A stretch of DNA of 41,839 nucleotides from Rhizobium aethiopicum (GTDB lineage: Bacteria; Pseudomonadota; Alphaproteobacteria; Rhizobiales; Rhizobiaceae). The position numbers and the translations under genes were made by a program. The notes under the pieces were generated by a model. It searched no databases. It was given only the letters and a program-made list of their open reading frames with translations, and had not been told where the DNA came from. Shown one piece after another: positions 1 through 8,454 of the stretch. The stretch is from positions 1 to 41,839 of the forward strand of contig NZ_JACIFV010000037.1 in the NCBI RefSeq assembly GCF_014197535.1, written 5' to 3'. How positions within the stretch are numbered: position 1 is the stretch's first letter; every line of letters begins with the position of its first letter.

Positions 1-1
1 C

Positions 2-100
2 GCAAAGCCGATCACCCGCTACAGCGCAACGAGAAGCGCGCGGGCGCTCGGCTTTACTCCCTACCGTCAGCTACACCAGGTGCTGGGACACGATCGGTAA
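2..100 (+). CDS. C-terminal end of an unidentified protein (partial)
   Basis: An open frame runs in from the left edge and stops with TAA at 98-100. It encodes about 32 residues ending in LGFTPYRQLHQVLGHDR. It converges with the hydrolase on the other strand, leaving a 24-base gap. The sequence 'RALGFTPYRQL' resembles the tails of extended SDR epimerases, but the fragment is too short to assign. It may also be a chance open frame. Confidence 0.3.
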   Translation, partial: AKPITRYSATRSARALGFTPYRQLHQVLGHDR

Positions 101-124
101 ATGGCCAACGCGGTTGCTTTGTGA

Positions 125-1354
125 TCAGCCGTTATCTTCGACGAACCGAATAGCGTCTTGCAAGAAGCTCCGGAAATAGTCAGGATTTTCGCACATCGGA
201 AAGTGCCCAAGCCCCTCCATAACGACATGACGGCTGCCAGGAATGAGGGCCGCTAGCGCTGCTCCGTCTGCAGGCGTCGCAGAGTAGTCATAGGTCCCGG
301 AGAGAAGAACGGTCGGTGTTCGCTTGGCATCAATCTTCGGACCGACGACGGCACCGTCGAACTCGTCGCTGTAGAACGAAAGATCGCCGGGATAAACTCC
401 AGGAGCACCCTGCGAGTAGATCCAACTGGCGCGGCGTCGCTCTTCTTGCGGGCTGAGCGGGCTCATGATTCCGCGGACATAGGCTGAGTTATGAAGCGAC
501 CCATGAACGTTGACGTTGTGTTGAAAGGGGTTGCGACGGCCCTTTGACTTCAACGGCGGCTCGACCGCAATTACACCCATTAGACGTTCCGGTCGCTCCG
601 CCGCCAGCACCATGCACATCGCCGCGCCCATAGATCCTCCAACGACGATAGCTCTGTCTCCGACGAGCTGGTCGAGTATCGCCGTGCACCAGGTCAGGTA
701 GAGATCCGTTGTGAGTTGATAGGGCGAGCCGTCCCAAGTTAAAGGAGGCATCGAACGTCCGTGAAACGGCAGATCAACTGAGATCAATCGGTTCGTACGC
801 GCAAACCCAGTGTCGGAGAGTTGCGGTAGAAACTGACGGCCGTCTGCGCCAGCCGTATGGAGGAAAAGGATAGGAGTTCCTGCACCGGCTTCCTCGTAAA
901 AGATATCGTGTTCTACGCCGCCGACCTCTACCCGCTTATAGCGTCCGGTGACCTGTTCAATATTTCGATCGACCTTCGGCGCAACTAGGGGCGGAGACGC
1001 TACGACGATTTCGAACAGTCGCTCCAGAGCGGGACGCGCTTGAGCGATTGCTACGGGCGAACCAGATAACGTGAACTCAGGGTTAGCGAGTTGAAAGGCG
1101 GTGAACGAATGGTAGGTTGCCGGCGGCGGCACCTGCATAACCTTTTCCCAAGCTCCTTCTGGGGCACTCAGTATGACGTCAGCATTTTCGTCCGCGCCGT
1201 CCAGTGCGACTATCCCGCCTCCCACAGCAAGTGATGACTTTTCTGGTCCAACTTGCAACGAGATCCGTGTTGTAAGACCTGGGGTCAGTCGCGGTAGCTC
1301 CGGATCTTCGATCGCCAGGGTTACGCGTTTAATCAGCTCGGCATGGGCGCCCAT
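125..1354 (-). CDS. SCP2-like domain fused to alpha/beta hydrolase
   Basis: A two-part protein of 409 residues. Residues 1 to about 122 look like an SCP2-type lipid-binding fold and align by eye with the stand-alone 127-residue protein at 29252-29635 (GAWEKVMQ against SQWEALLQ). Residues about 135-405 form an alpha/beta hydrolase: oxyanion region HTAGADGRQF, nucleophile elbow GGSMGA (Ser241), probable acid Asp356 in GTYDYS and His384 in GLGHFPM. The hydrolase half matches the separate protein at 28359-29255. The likely role is cytoplasmic hydrolysis of an ester or lactone, with the SCP2 part perhaps holding a hydrophobic substrate; the substrate is unknown. The ATG at 1354 has a strong GGGAGG site. 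A conserved operator lies about 80 bases upstream. Confidence 0.85.
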   Translation of the reverse strand: MGAHAELIKRVTLAIEDPELPRLTPGLTTRISLQVGPEKSSLAVGGGIVALDGADENADVILSAPEGAWEKVMQVPPPATYHSFTAFQLANPEFTLSGSPVAIAQARPALERLFEIVVASPPLVAPKVDRNIEQVTGRYKRVEVGGVEHDIFYEEAGAGTPILFLHTAGADGRQFLPQLSDTGFARTNRLISVDLPFHGRSMPPLTWDGSPYQLTTDLYLTWCTAILDQLVGDRAIVVGGSMGAAMCMVLAAERPERLMGVIAVEPPLKSKGRRNPFQHNVNVHGSLHNSAYVRGIMSPLSPQEERRRASWIYSQGAPGVYPGDLSFYSDEFDGAVVGPKIDAKRTPTVLLSGTYDYSATPADGAALAALIPGSRHVVMEGLGHFPMCENPDYFRSFLQDAIRFVEDNG

Positions 1355-1432
1355 ACGTCCTCCCTAACAAAATGATGTTGTTGGGAAGCCGCACTTCCTG
1401 TGTCTCACCTCCCATAAGAGAGGTAAGCAGAT

Positions 1433-1452
1433 TTTCAGACAATCTGTCAACC
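1433..1452. promoter_or_regulatory. Conserved GntR-type operator, copy 1
   Basis: Contains TTTCAGACAATCTGTCAACC. The core GACAATCTGTC is a palindrome apart from its centre (GACA-ATC-TGTC). It lies between the end of the GntR gene and the start of the fused hydrolase, about 80 bases before that start, so it probably controls the hydrolase. The same word recurs across the window. Confidence 0.7.
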
Positions 1453-1483
1453 TTAGCCGTCGCCTGAACTTCGTTTTGTGGAA

Positions 1484-2173
1484 CTACTCGGAGGTTTCGA
1501 CGGGGTTCTTGCTCAAGTAGTCCAACGCCACCTTAGCCGCGATTTCGATATGGCGCTTGCAAAGCGCGGCTGCCCTGTCGCCATCACGCAACGCAATAGC
1601 GGCCGCAATCTCTCTTATTTCGAAAACGCTGTTCTGCAGCCGCCCTGGCTGGGTCATCGATGTCATCCGCAACAATGTGACCCGGTTGTGCAACGACGTG
1701 AGCATTTGCTTCACAAACACGTTCTTGCTGCCGGTCATCAAACAATCGTAAAAAGCGGTCTTGGCTTCGATGATCCGCGTTCCGGAACCGCTCTTGGCTG
1801 CGGCTTCGAACGCTTCCACGGTCTCGAGGAGAGCAACGATCTCTTCATTCGAACCGTTCTCGGCGAACTCCTGGCCGGCAAAGCTTTCAAGCAGCGCGCG
1901 TACACTATAAAGCTGCCTAGCCTCCTCGTAGCTGATAGTGCTGACAACCGGCCCCCGATGCGGATAGCTAGTAATAAGCCCTTCAGCTTCTAACTGGCGT
2001 AGCGCCTCGCGAACTGAAGTTCGGCCAACCCCGATAAGTTCGCACAACTCGCGCTCCACCAGCCGCTGCCCGGGCTTGAAACGGCCACTTGAAATAGCCT
2101 GCCGGAGCTTATCCTCAACAAGGATTCGAAGAGAGGCGTTTTGACGTCTAATCTGGAGGTCGATCGTTCCCAT
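1484..2173 (-). CDS. GntR family regulator, FCD subclass (paralogue 1)
   Basis: A 229-residue regulator. The N-terminal winged helix (about 15-80) has the typical ELCELIGVGRTSVREALRQL recognition region and a wing at HRGPVV. An all-helical FCD effector domain follows (about 90-220). It is highly similar along its length to the regulator at 31415-32095, including the stretches KNVFVKQMLTSLHNR and RMTSMTQPGRL. In most FCD proteins a His follows the Glu in the penultimate helix (EHR..I..AI); here it is Ile (EIREIAAAI), so one usual metal ligand seems absent. FCD proteins usually repress catabolic genes and release DNA on binding an organic acid. The likely targets are the GACAATCTGTC sites. Confidence 0.92.
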   Translation of the reverse strand: MGTIDLQIRRQNASLRILVEDKLRQAISSGRFKPGQRLVERELCELIGVGRTSVREALRQLEAEGLITSYPHRGPVVSTISYEEARQLYSVRALLESFAGQEFAENGSNEEIVALLETVEAFEAAAKSGSGTRIIEAKTAFYDCLMTGSKNVFVKQMLTSLHNRVTLLRMTSMTQPGRLQNSVFEIREIAAAIALRDGDRAAALCKRHIEIAAKVALDYLSKNPVETSE

Positions 2174-2244
2174 TCACAACAAACCTTCGATGAAATTTCT
2201 AGTGACGCACAGAATCAATATACTGCCGGAGCGTTTCGTAGGAC

Positions 2245-2264
2245 AACCCGATTGTCTGCAAACA
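2245..2264. promoter_or_regulatory. Weak copy of the GntR-type operator
   Basis: On the minus strand this reads GCAGACAATCGGG, keeping the left half of the conserved operator but not the right. It lies about 75 bases before the GntR start at 2173, where an autoregulatory site is expected. The second regulator has a similar partly degenerate site upstream (32159-32178), which adds some support. Confidence 0.4.
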
Positions 2265-2293
2265 GCAAAAAATTTCAATCGGTTTATTGTGGG

Positions 2294-3088
2294 TCACAGG
2301 AGAACTCTAGCGAACTGGAGGTCTGGCGCAAGGGGAGAAAATTTCTGTAGCACCTCAGGGTCATGACCCGGAATGATGAGTCCGTTTGCTCCGGCAAGGA
2401 CGCGGAGCTTGTTGTAACCCTCGATGACCTCTAGGTAATCTGCAAACAGGGGAAACGCGCCGTCATTTTCAAGATAGTGCTGGAAATGAAGCGCGTCGGA
2501 AGCGATAACCAGCAAAGCGCCGCCTGTTGCCACCGTAACAACTTGCAAACCTTTCGAGTGACCGCCAACCAGATGCACCCTGCATCCAGGAACAATTTCC
2601 CCATCCCCATCATGGAACCGTACCCGTGACTGAAAAACGAGCCGGACCGCGTCGACGACACCTTCTGTAGCAAAAGGCCGACGCATTCGCTCATGGCACA
2701 TACACCGCCCCGTTCCATACGCCATCTCCCGATCCTGAATGTGAAAAGTGGCGTTAGGAAAGGCCGGGAGGTTTCCGGCGTGATCGTAGTGCAGGTGTGT
2801 CACAACGACATCAGTAATTTCGCTGGATTTGATGCCAAGGCTGCTCAGTGCTGCCACCGGATGGATCAAGAGGGTCCGCCCTCTGGCCGCGCCCTCTCCG
2901 GCTTCGAAACCAGTGTCAACAAGAATTAATCGGTCCTCGAGACGGATCAGCCACACGAAGTAGTCGATTTGTGATGGACGATCATGAATGTCATTCGTCT
3001 CTAGTATCAGGTCACTTACTGGTCTTTGCGCGGTGCCGTAATGGATGGCGAGCACTGTCCACTCGTTCAAGAGAATTCTCCCCGCCAT
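2294..3088 (-). CDS. MBL-fold hydrolase, N-acyl homoserine lactonase-like
   Basis: A 264-residue metallo-beta-lactamase-fold protein. The zinc motif is THLHYDHAGN (His98, His100, Asp102, His103). Further likely ligands are the His in GGHSKG, the Asp in IASDALHF and the His in IPGHDP. Length and motif order fit the AHL or gamma-lactone hydrolase group (AttM/BlcC, AiiA), so lactone-ring opening is the best guess. No signal peptide is evident. Its start overlaps the stop of the alcohol dehydrogenase, so the two are translationally coupled in one operon. It could act on an acyl-homoserine lactone or on a catabolic lactone; the dehydrogenase context favours catabolism. Confidence 0.85.
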   Translation of the reverse strand: MAGRILLNEWTVLAIHYGTAQRPVSDLILETNDIHDRPSQIDYFVWLIRLEDRLILVDTGFEAGEGAARGRTLLIHPVAALSSLGIKSSEITDVVVTHLHYDHAGNLPAFPNATFHIQDREMAYGTGRCMCHERMRRPFATEGVVDAVRLVFQSRVRFHDGDGEIVPGCRVHLVGGHSKGLQVVTVATGGALLVIASDALHFQHYLENDGAFPLFADYLEVIEGYNKLRVLAGANGLIIPGHDPEVLQKFSPLAPDLQFARVLL

Positions 3089-4215
3089 CAGTCCATCAAG
3101 ACTAGGTGTCGATTGATCTCGGCCCTGTCAAGACGGTCGAAAACCTCATTGATCTCATCAAGGGGGCCAGTGCTCGACAGCAATTTGTCCACTGGCAGCT
3201 TACCTTTGAGGTAAAGGTCGATATAGCGGGGTATGTCGCGCGATGGCACGCAGGAACCCATATAGCTGCCCTTGATCGTTCTCTCCTCTCCGACCAACGG
3301 CAAGGGCGAAACCTCGAAACGGGAATTTGCGCTGGCCAGTCCGGCCGTAGCGGTCATCCCTCCGCGCCGGGTAATCTCATATGCAAGCTCGAATGCCTTT
3401 TTGGATCCAGCCATCTCTATCGCGTAGTCTACCCCGCCGCTTGTCGCGCCTTTTACTTGGGCAACAATATTCGGCGAGGTGGCCAAAAAAGTCTTCGTCG
3501 CTCCCAGCTCCTTGGCAAGATCCAGCTTCGCTTGGATTAGGTCGATCGCCACGATATCGCTTGCACCGCTCGCAACAGCGCCAAGTATCGCCGAAAGGCC
3601 TACGCCGCCGAGCCCGATTACCGCCACACTACGGCCTGGGCGGACCCCACACGTGTTCATCACAGCTCCAACGCCGGTCATAACGGCACAGCCGAAGAGA
3701 GCAGCTGTCGCCAAATCGATATCTTTGGTCACTTTGACTACCGAGCTCGCCGACACGACAGCATATTCGGAAAACGCAGAAACGCCGCTATGGTGGTTAA
3801 TTTCGTATCCTCTCAAACGGATGTGCTTGCCGCCGGATAGAAGCGTTCCTGCAGCATTGGCCTGGTAGCCCGGTTCGCAGAGGCTGGCGCGGCCTTCAGC
3901 GCAATATGAGCAATGGCCACAAACCGGCAGAAATGACATGACTACATGGTCACCAACCTCAACCTTCTCGACACTCGGTCCGATTGCTGCGACGACGCCA
4001 GATGCCTCATGGCCTAGAGCGACTGGAAGCGGACGCGGTCTGTCCCCATTGATTGCGGACAGGTCAGAGTGGCAGACACCGGCAGCCTTGATCTTGACCA
4101 ACACCTCCATGGGGCCAGGCGGCGTCAGTTCCACAAGCTCAATCTTAAGAGGTTTCGAATTTGAATAGGGCTTCGGCAGACCCGACTCCCTGAGGATTAC
4201 CGAACGCATCTGCAT
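3088..4215 (-). CDS. Zinc-dependent alcohol dehydrogenase (MDR family)
   Basis: A 375-residue medium-chain dehydrogenase of the class III/AdhC-like type. Catalytic zinc ligands are visible as Cys48 (GVCHSD), His69-Glu70 (GHEASG) and Cys176 (LFGCAVMTG). The structural zinc site is Cys99, Cys102, Cys105 and Cys113 (CGHCSYCAEGRASLC). The NAD-binding motif is GLGGVG near 201-206, with an acidic residue in AIDL that favours NAD over NADP. It should oxidise a primary alcohol to an aldehyde in the cytoplasm. It starts 12 bases after the upstream MBL gene and overlaps the downstream one. A lactonase, an alcohol dehydrogenase and an aldehyde dehydrogenase form a logical chain from lactone to dicarboxylic acid. 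Confidence 0.9.
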   Translation of the reverse strand: MQMRSVILRESGLPKPYSNSKPLKIELVELTPPGPMEVLVKIKAAGVCHSDLSAINGDRPRPLPVALGHEASGVVAAIGPSVEKVEVGDHVVMSFLPVCGHCSYCAEGRASLCEPGYQANAAGTLLSGGKHIRLRGYEINHHSGVSAFSEYAVVSASSVVKVTKDIDLATAALFGCAVMTGVGAVMNTCGVRPGRSVAVIGLGGVGLSAILGAVASGASDIVAIDLIQAKLDLAKELGATKTFLATSPNIVAQVKGATSGGVDYAIEMAGSKKAFELAYEITRRGGMTATAGLASANSRFEVSPLPLVGEERTIKGSYMGSCVPSRDIPRYIDLYLKGKLPVDKLLSSTGPLDEINEVFDRLDRAEINRHLVLMD

Positions 4216-4227
4216 CTTTGAAATTCC

Positions 4228-5139
4228 TTATCGATGTGCAAGCAACTGCATTGGAGAGGGGATATAGCGGAATCCGTCTCCGTTTCGCACCACATGCCCG
4301 GCACCTGGCCATGCGAAGTGATAGGACATTACCGCAATGCGATCTGTCGCCAGCATATCAAGCACGCGCGTGCGGGATCTAGCTGACAGCTTCGGGTCCG
4401 TGTCGTATCGGAATTCCATCATCGGCCTCTCCATCAACAGGATATGATGGTGCGTAAGGTCGCCGAGAAAACAGAGGCGATCGTTTCCCGACTGCAGCAT
4501 AAAACAATGATGACCGAGCGTGTGGCCGGGGGCCGAAATCGCGTGAACGCCCGGCAAGAACTCCTCGCCGTCTTTGAAAAAGAAGGTCCGATCCTTGTGG
4601 GGAAGCAGGTTTCGCCGAGCGTTATCGATTTGAAATTGAAATGAAGAATCGATCGACGACCCGTCCGTCCAGTCCGTGAAGTCTCGCTCACTGATGAAGA
4701 TGTCGGCGTTCGGGAAATTTAACCTTCCATTGGCATCGCACAGACCGCCGATATGATCGATATGGGCGTGCGACAGAACCACCGCATCGATCTCCGTCGG
4801 ATCTCGACCTGCCTCTCTCAGGCTGGCTAGGAGTCGACCTGTGGTGGGCCCGAAAGCTTTGGAAGACCCCATCCCGGTATCAAATAGAATTGTTCTTCCA
4901 TTTATCTCAACAAGCGGCACGTTTTGCTCGAGTACAACTTTGTTCGTTGGCAGGAAATTGTCCTCTAGCATCAGGCTGACCGTGCGTGGCTCTACCCCCA
5001 AGAAGTTCAGGCGAGGATCTCCTAGCTCTAACGGCCCGTCGGACAGTACCGTGATTTTTCCATCGCCAAATTCGAACGGATAAAAATACGGAAGCTTGGC
5101 CAGGTGATGCATACTAAGAGACACTGATTTTCCTCCCAT
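4228..5139 (-). CDS. MBL-fold metallo-hydrolase
   Basis: A 303-residue metallo-beta-lactamase-fold enzyme and the first gene of a three-gene unit with the alcohol dehydrogenase and the second MBL protein. The metal motif is SHAHIDHIGG (His124, His126, Asp128, His129). It is followed by GHTLGHH, the bridging Asp in FLGDLTHH and a late His in SYHFAWPG. It is longer than the lactonase-like paralogue and only distantly similar to it, so the substrates probably differ. No export signal is seen. An operator lies about 30-50 bases before the start, close enough to block a promoter. Lactonase or esterase activity is an inference from family and context. Confidence 0.85.
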   Translation of the reverse strand: MGGKSVSLSMHHLAKLPYFYPFEFGDGKITVLSDGPLELGDPRLNFLGVEPRTVSLMLEDNFLPTNKVVLEQNVPLVEINGRTILFDTGMGSSKAFGPTTGRLLASLREAGRDPTEIDAVVLSHAHIDHIGGLCDANGRLNFPNADIFISERDFTDWTDGSSIDSSFQFQIDNARRNLLPHKDRTFFFKDGEEFLPGVHAISAPGHTLGHHCFMLQSGNDRLCFLGDLTHHHILLMERPMMEFRYDTDPKLSARSRTRVLDMLATDRIAVMSYHFAWPGAGHVVRNGDGFRYIPSPMQLLAHR

Positions 5140-5167
5140 CAGGTGCTTGGCGACATTTTTGGCAGAT

Positions 5168-5187
5168 TGTATGATAATCTGTCAAAT
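5168..5187. promoter_or_regulatory. GntR-type operator in front of the MBL-ADH-MBL unit
   Basis: Reads TGTATGATAATCTGTCAAAT. It matches the minus-strand copy at 30163-30182 (TGTCTGATAATCTGTCAAAT) at 19 of 20 positions. The half AATCTGTCAA is shared with all other strong copies. Together with the AGATT just upstream it forms an inverted repeat AGATT-N7-AATCT. The rest of the gap to 5464 shows no gene. Confidence 0.7.
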
Positions 5188-5464
5188 ATTTTTGAAGAAA
5201 GCCATATCGAGAGCGACTGCCTTGCTTTAGGAGCCGGTGTACCGCGTTTTCCCCGGCCTACCGAATGCCGCGCAGTAGGAGCAGAGCATTCGAGAATGCG
5301 GCTCGCGGGGCCGCACAACGCATGGTCGTTGACCCAGCGTTGCCCCCTGTTCCGCGAAAAACCGCAGACATTCAGAGATTGACGAGGCTCAAGTTGAGTT
5401 GTCTCACAGCGCGCACCGCATCACCGTCCATCAGACAGGTGACATTTTTCCTTATTCGCGCTCA

Positions 5465-8023
5465 TCATCGCGAAGCGGCGTAACGATCTGAAACGAAGCC
5501 GGTGGCGGACGCGCGCACCCAAAGAGCGATCAATTCCATCTTCGGCAGGGCCTTGCTGTAAAAGAAGCCTTGCGCCGAACCGCATCCGTTCGCTGCGAGA
5601 AATGCTGCCTGCTCGGCGGTCTCAACACCTTCCGCCACCACGTCCTGCCCAAGACATTGTGCAATGGACAGAATCGCTTTGACCAATTCTTCGTTCCTTT
5701 TGTCCGAGCTATTTATGAATGACCGATCGATCTTCAGCGTGTCGATCGGGAAGCGGGCTAGATAGTTGAGCGCCGAGTAACCGGTGCCAAAATCATCGAT
5801 AGCAATCGAAAATCCCATTTGACGCAGCTTAAGAAGCGTCTGCAGGGTCTCGCCCTTCCGATCGAGAAGCAGACTCTCCGTGATTTCGATTTCGATCCAT
5901 TCCGCGCGGCAACCGGTTTCACCGAGGATTGCAGCGATCTCGTTTACCAACCGTGAGCATTGGAATTGCTTACCCGAAAGGTTGACTGCAATCTTGTGCA
6001 GGTGGTGGCAATCGGCGTTCAGCTCCTTCGCCGTCTTGCACGCTTCACGCAGCACCCATCGCCCGAGTTCAACGATCAGCCCGGTATCCTCAGCGACCGG
6101 AATGAATCGAACCGGCGGAATCATGCCCATCTCGGGATGAGGCCATCTCAACAACGCTTCCGATCCTATCATTACGCCGCTGTCCAGAAGCACCTTGGGC
6201 TGGTAGTGCAGCTCCAATTCTTCGCGCTCGATAGCGCGGCGCAATTCAGATTCCAACTGCATGCGCTCCTCCACGCCCACAGTCAAATCCTTCGAATAAA
6301 AGCGAAAACTGTTTCTCCCCGAGCGTTTGGCAAGATACATCGCAGAGTCGGCGTATTTCACCAGATCGTTGACATCTGTGCTGTCGTCGGGCGAGATCGC
6401 GATGCCTACACTGCATGACACGTAGACTTCCTTGCCATCCAATAGGAAAGATTCCTTGAATCTCTCGAGGATCGAGCACGCAACCCAATCGAGATCGTCG
6501 GTTGTCTGGATTTCCGGCAACAGAATCGCGAACTCGTCGCCGCCGAGACGCGCAACCGTGTCGAGATCGCGGACAGATTTCTTAAGCCGGGTAGCGACCT
6601 GGCAGAGTAGTTGATCACCCACAGGGTGACCCATCGTATCGTTCACGACTTTGAAATGGTCGATGTCAATCAGCATTACCCCTGTCCGCCGACGTTGAGA
6701 CGACGCGTCACTGACGACCTTTTGCAATCGCTCGTTAAACAGCAAGCGGTTCGGCAAAGAAGTCACCGGATCGTAAAAGGCCATTTGCCTGATTTTTTCC
6801 CGCGAGGCGTTCAGTTCCGTGACATCGCGAGAGACCCCGAGGACTCCTGTAACCTCTCCCCCGGCGCCGAGGACCGCAAGTTTACGTGTTTCGAGAAGAA
6901 TGGACTGACCGTTCTCCGGGGAAACCACCCAATTCTCGTCGATAAGTATGCCACCGGCTTCGATCGTGGCCTCATCAGATTTTCCGGAAATGTGAGCTCT
7001 CTCAGCCCCGAACAATTCAAGGTCCGTTTTTCCAACGACCTCCGCCTCCGATTTCCCGGTCAGCCGCTCAAATGCATGATTGCACAACAGGTGTACGCCA
7101 TCGACATTCTTTACCCAAACCATGTCAGGAATGGTTTGCAGCACACTTAGCAATTGCGTCCGCACGGAGTTGATGGCGTCTTCCGCCTGCCTTCGTTCCG
7201 TGACATCACGCGAAAATGCCAGGAGCGTGGTGGCGGCGTCAGGATCGGCGCTTGGTCGTCTAGCCACCGACAACTCGAACCATCGGGTCTCGCCGTTTGG
7301 CAAGGATACGCTAATGCATCGACCGTAGGCAACTCCTTCACTGCTTGCAGTTCGAAGCGCCTCCATTGCAATAGCCGCTTGATCAGGCGCAAGAACTTGG
7401 TCGACCGTCCTACCCAGTAGCATTTCCCGCTGCTGGGCTAGTAGTTCGGGATTTCTGGTCCAGACCTGAAGATATCGCCCATCCTCGTCGACCTCAAACA
7501 GAACGTCTGGAATAGCGGTGACGATCCCTTGGGCTAGTTCGAGAGCGTTTTTGAGTTCCTGCTCCGCCAACTTGTGTTCGGTTATGTCGATGATAACGCC
7601 AATCAGACCCGCGGGCTCGTCGTCGTGACCTCTGAAAACTGCCTTGTTGCAGACAACATCCAGGATGGCGCCGTTTGCGAGAGCGATCTTACGCTCGGAG
7701 ACTTGGGCTCCACCCCTTTCAAGAAGGCCTTTCTCTTCAATAGAATAAATTTCCGCCAGTTGCGTTGAACTGAGATCAAAATCTGTATTCCCGATGATCT
7801 CGTCGCGCGAGCGACCGAGGAGATCTTCGAAAACCTTGTTGCAACCGACATAGCGACCGTGCAGATCTTTGAAGAAAATTGGGAGGGGCAACACGCCGAT
7901 CAATGCTTCAAGCAGCGCTCCTCGGTCGGCTGAGGTATCATGATGCAGCGCTTCGTCTCTCCGGCGATTGCGCCTTTTCTGAAAAAAGGAGCGTTGCCAA
8001 AGCGGTTGTAAAGTCGAATTCAT
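5465..8023 (-). CDS. PAS-PAS-PAS-GGDEF-EAL c-di-GMP signalling protein
   Basis: A protein of about 852 residues from the ATG at 8023, which has an AAGGAG site; an upstream ATG at 8101 has none that good. Three PAS domains with PAC-like tails (GVIIDITEHK, AFSRDVTERRQ, GVSRDVTELN) fill roughly residues 40-410. A GGDEF domain with intact GGDEF (RLGGDEFAILL) follows, then an EAL domain with SEALLRW, the DDFGTGYS loop and the conserved AEGVET. Both c-di-GMP synthesis and hydrolysis motifs are present, so either activity is possible. No membrane segment is present once the start is trimmed, so it is probably a soluble sensor. The genes upstream encode a binding protein and a chemoreceptor, which points to motility or attachment control. 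Confidence 0.93.
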   Translation of the reverse strand: MNSTLQPLWQRSFFQKRRNRRRDEALHHDTSADRGALLEALIGVLPLPIFFKDLHGRYVGCNKVFEDLLGRSRDEIIGNTDFDLSSTQLAEIYSIEEKGLLERGGAQVSERKIALANGAILDVVCNKAVFRGHDDEPAGLIGVIIDITEHKLAEQELKNALELAQGIVTAIPDVLFEVDEDGRYLQVWTRNPELLAQQREMLLGRTVDQVLAPDQAAIAMEALRTASSEGVAYGRCISVSLPNGETRWFELSVARRPSADPDAATTLLAFSRDVTERRQAEDAINSVRTQLLSVLQTIPDMVWVKNVDGVHLLCNHAFERLTGKSEAEVVGKTDLELFGAERAHISGKSDEATIEAGGILIDENWVVSPENGQSILLETRKLAVLGAGGEVTGVLGVSRDVTELNASREKIRQMAFYDPVTSLPNRLLFNERLQKVVSDASSQRRRTGVMLIDIDHFKVVNDTMGHPVGDQLLCQVATRLKKSVRDLDTVARLGGDEFAILLPEIQTTDDLDWVACSILERFKESFLLDGKEVYVSCSVGIAISPDDSTDVNDLVKYADSAMYLAKRSGRNSFRFYSKDLTVGVEERMQLESELRRAIEREELELHYQPKVLLDSGVMIGSEALLRWPHPEMGMIPPVRFIPVAEDTGLIVELGRWVLREACKTAKELNADCHHLHKIAVNLSGKQFQCSRLVNEIAAILGETGCRAEWIEIEITESLLLDRKGETLQTLLKLRQMGFSIAIDDFGTGYSALNYLARFPIDTLKIDRSFINSSDKRNEELVKAILSIAQCLGQDVVAEGVETAEQAAFLAANGCGSAQGFFYSKALPKMELIALWVRASATGFVSDRYAASR

Positions 8024-8454
8024 CGTGAAGCTCCTTACCGAGGGCCAAGACAGATGCATCATCCATCCGATCAGGAATTCCGGGAACGCCACCCAAATCA
8101 TTCGAGCAACAAATTGATGCAGATATGTCAGTAAGGCGTCGAACCGCGCGTCGGCCTGAGCCGGATAGTGCGGTCGGAAATGAACTTTGCTTTCACATTC
8201 GAAGCAACAACCTTCGCGGCAGCACGTAGATTGAAAGGCGCAATGAGTATGTTGTCCCGTTTGGCGAGAGGAGGGCCGGAGGAAGAATGCTACCGCGGAG
8301 CAAATATGTTCGTTGGAACCGGATCGCTTGTCTCATGTCTCCTGAGGCGACCCGGGCATTTCCCAATTTGAACTGTCATTCCTTAGCGCAGCCTACCTTG
8401 CACGAGAGCCGATCATGAAGGCACCGCATTCCACACAGACCCCGCATGCGATCT
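8024..8454. other. Intergenic stretch without a recognisable gene
   Basis: About 430 bases between the binding protein and the PAS-GGDEF-EAL gene. Short open frames here show no family resemblance and no good ribosome sites. No copy of the conserved operator was found. It probably holds the promoter of the c-di-GMP gene and the end of the binding protein transcript. Confidence 0.5.

Noticed and set aside
2294..5139. Identification of the MBL-ADH-MBL unit as the Agrobacterium blc operon
   Set aside because: The alcohol dehydrogenase is a zinc MDR enzyme, not the iron type, and the regulator is FCD-GntR, not IclR-type BlcR; the resemblance is in logic only.
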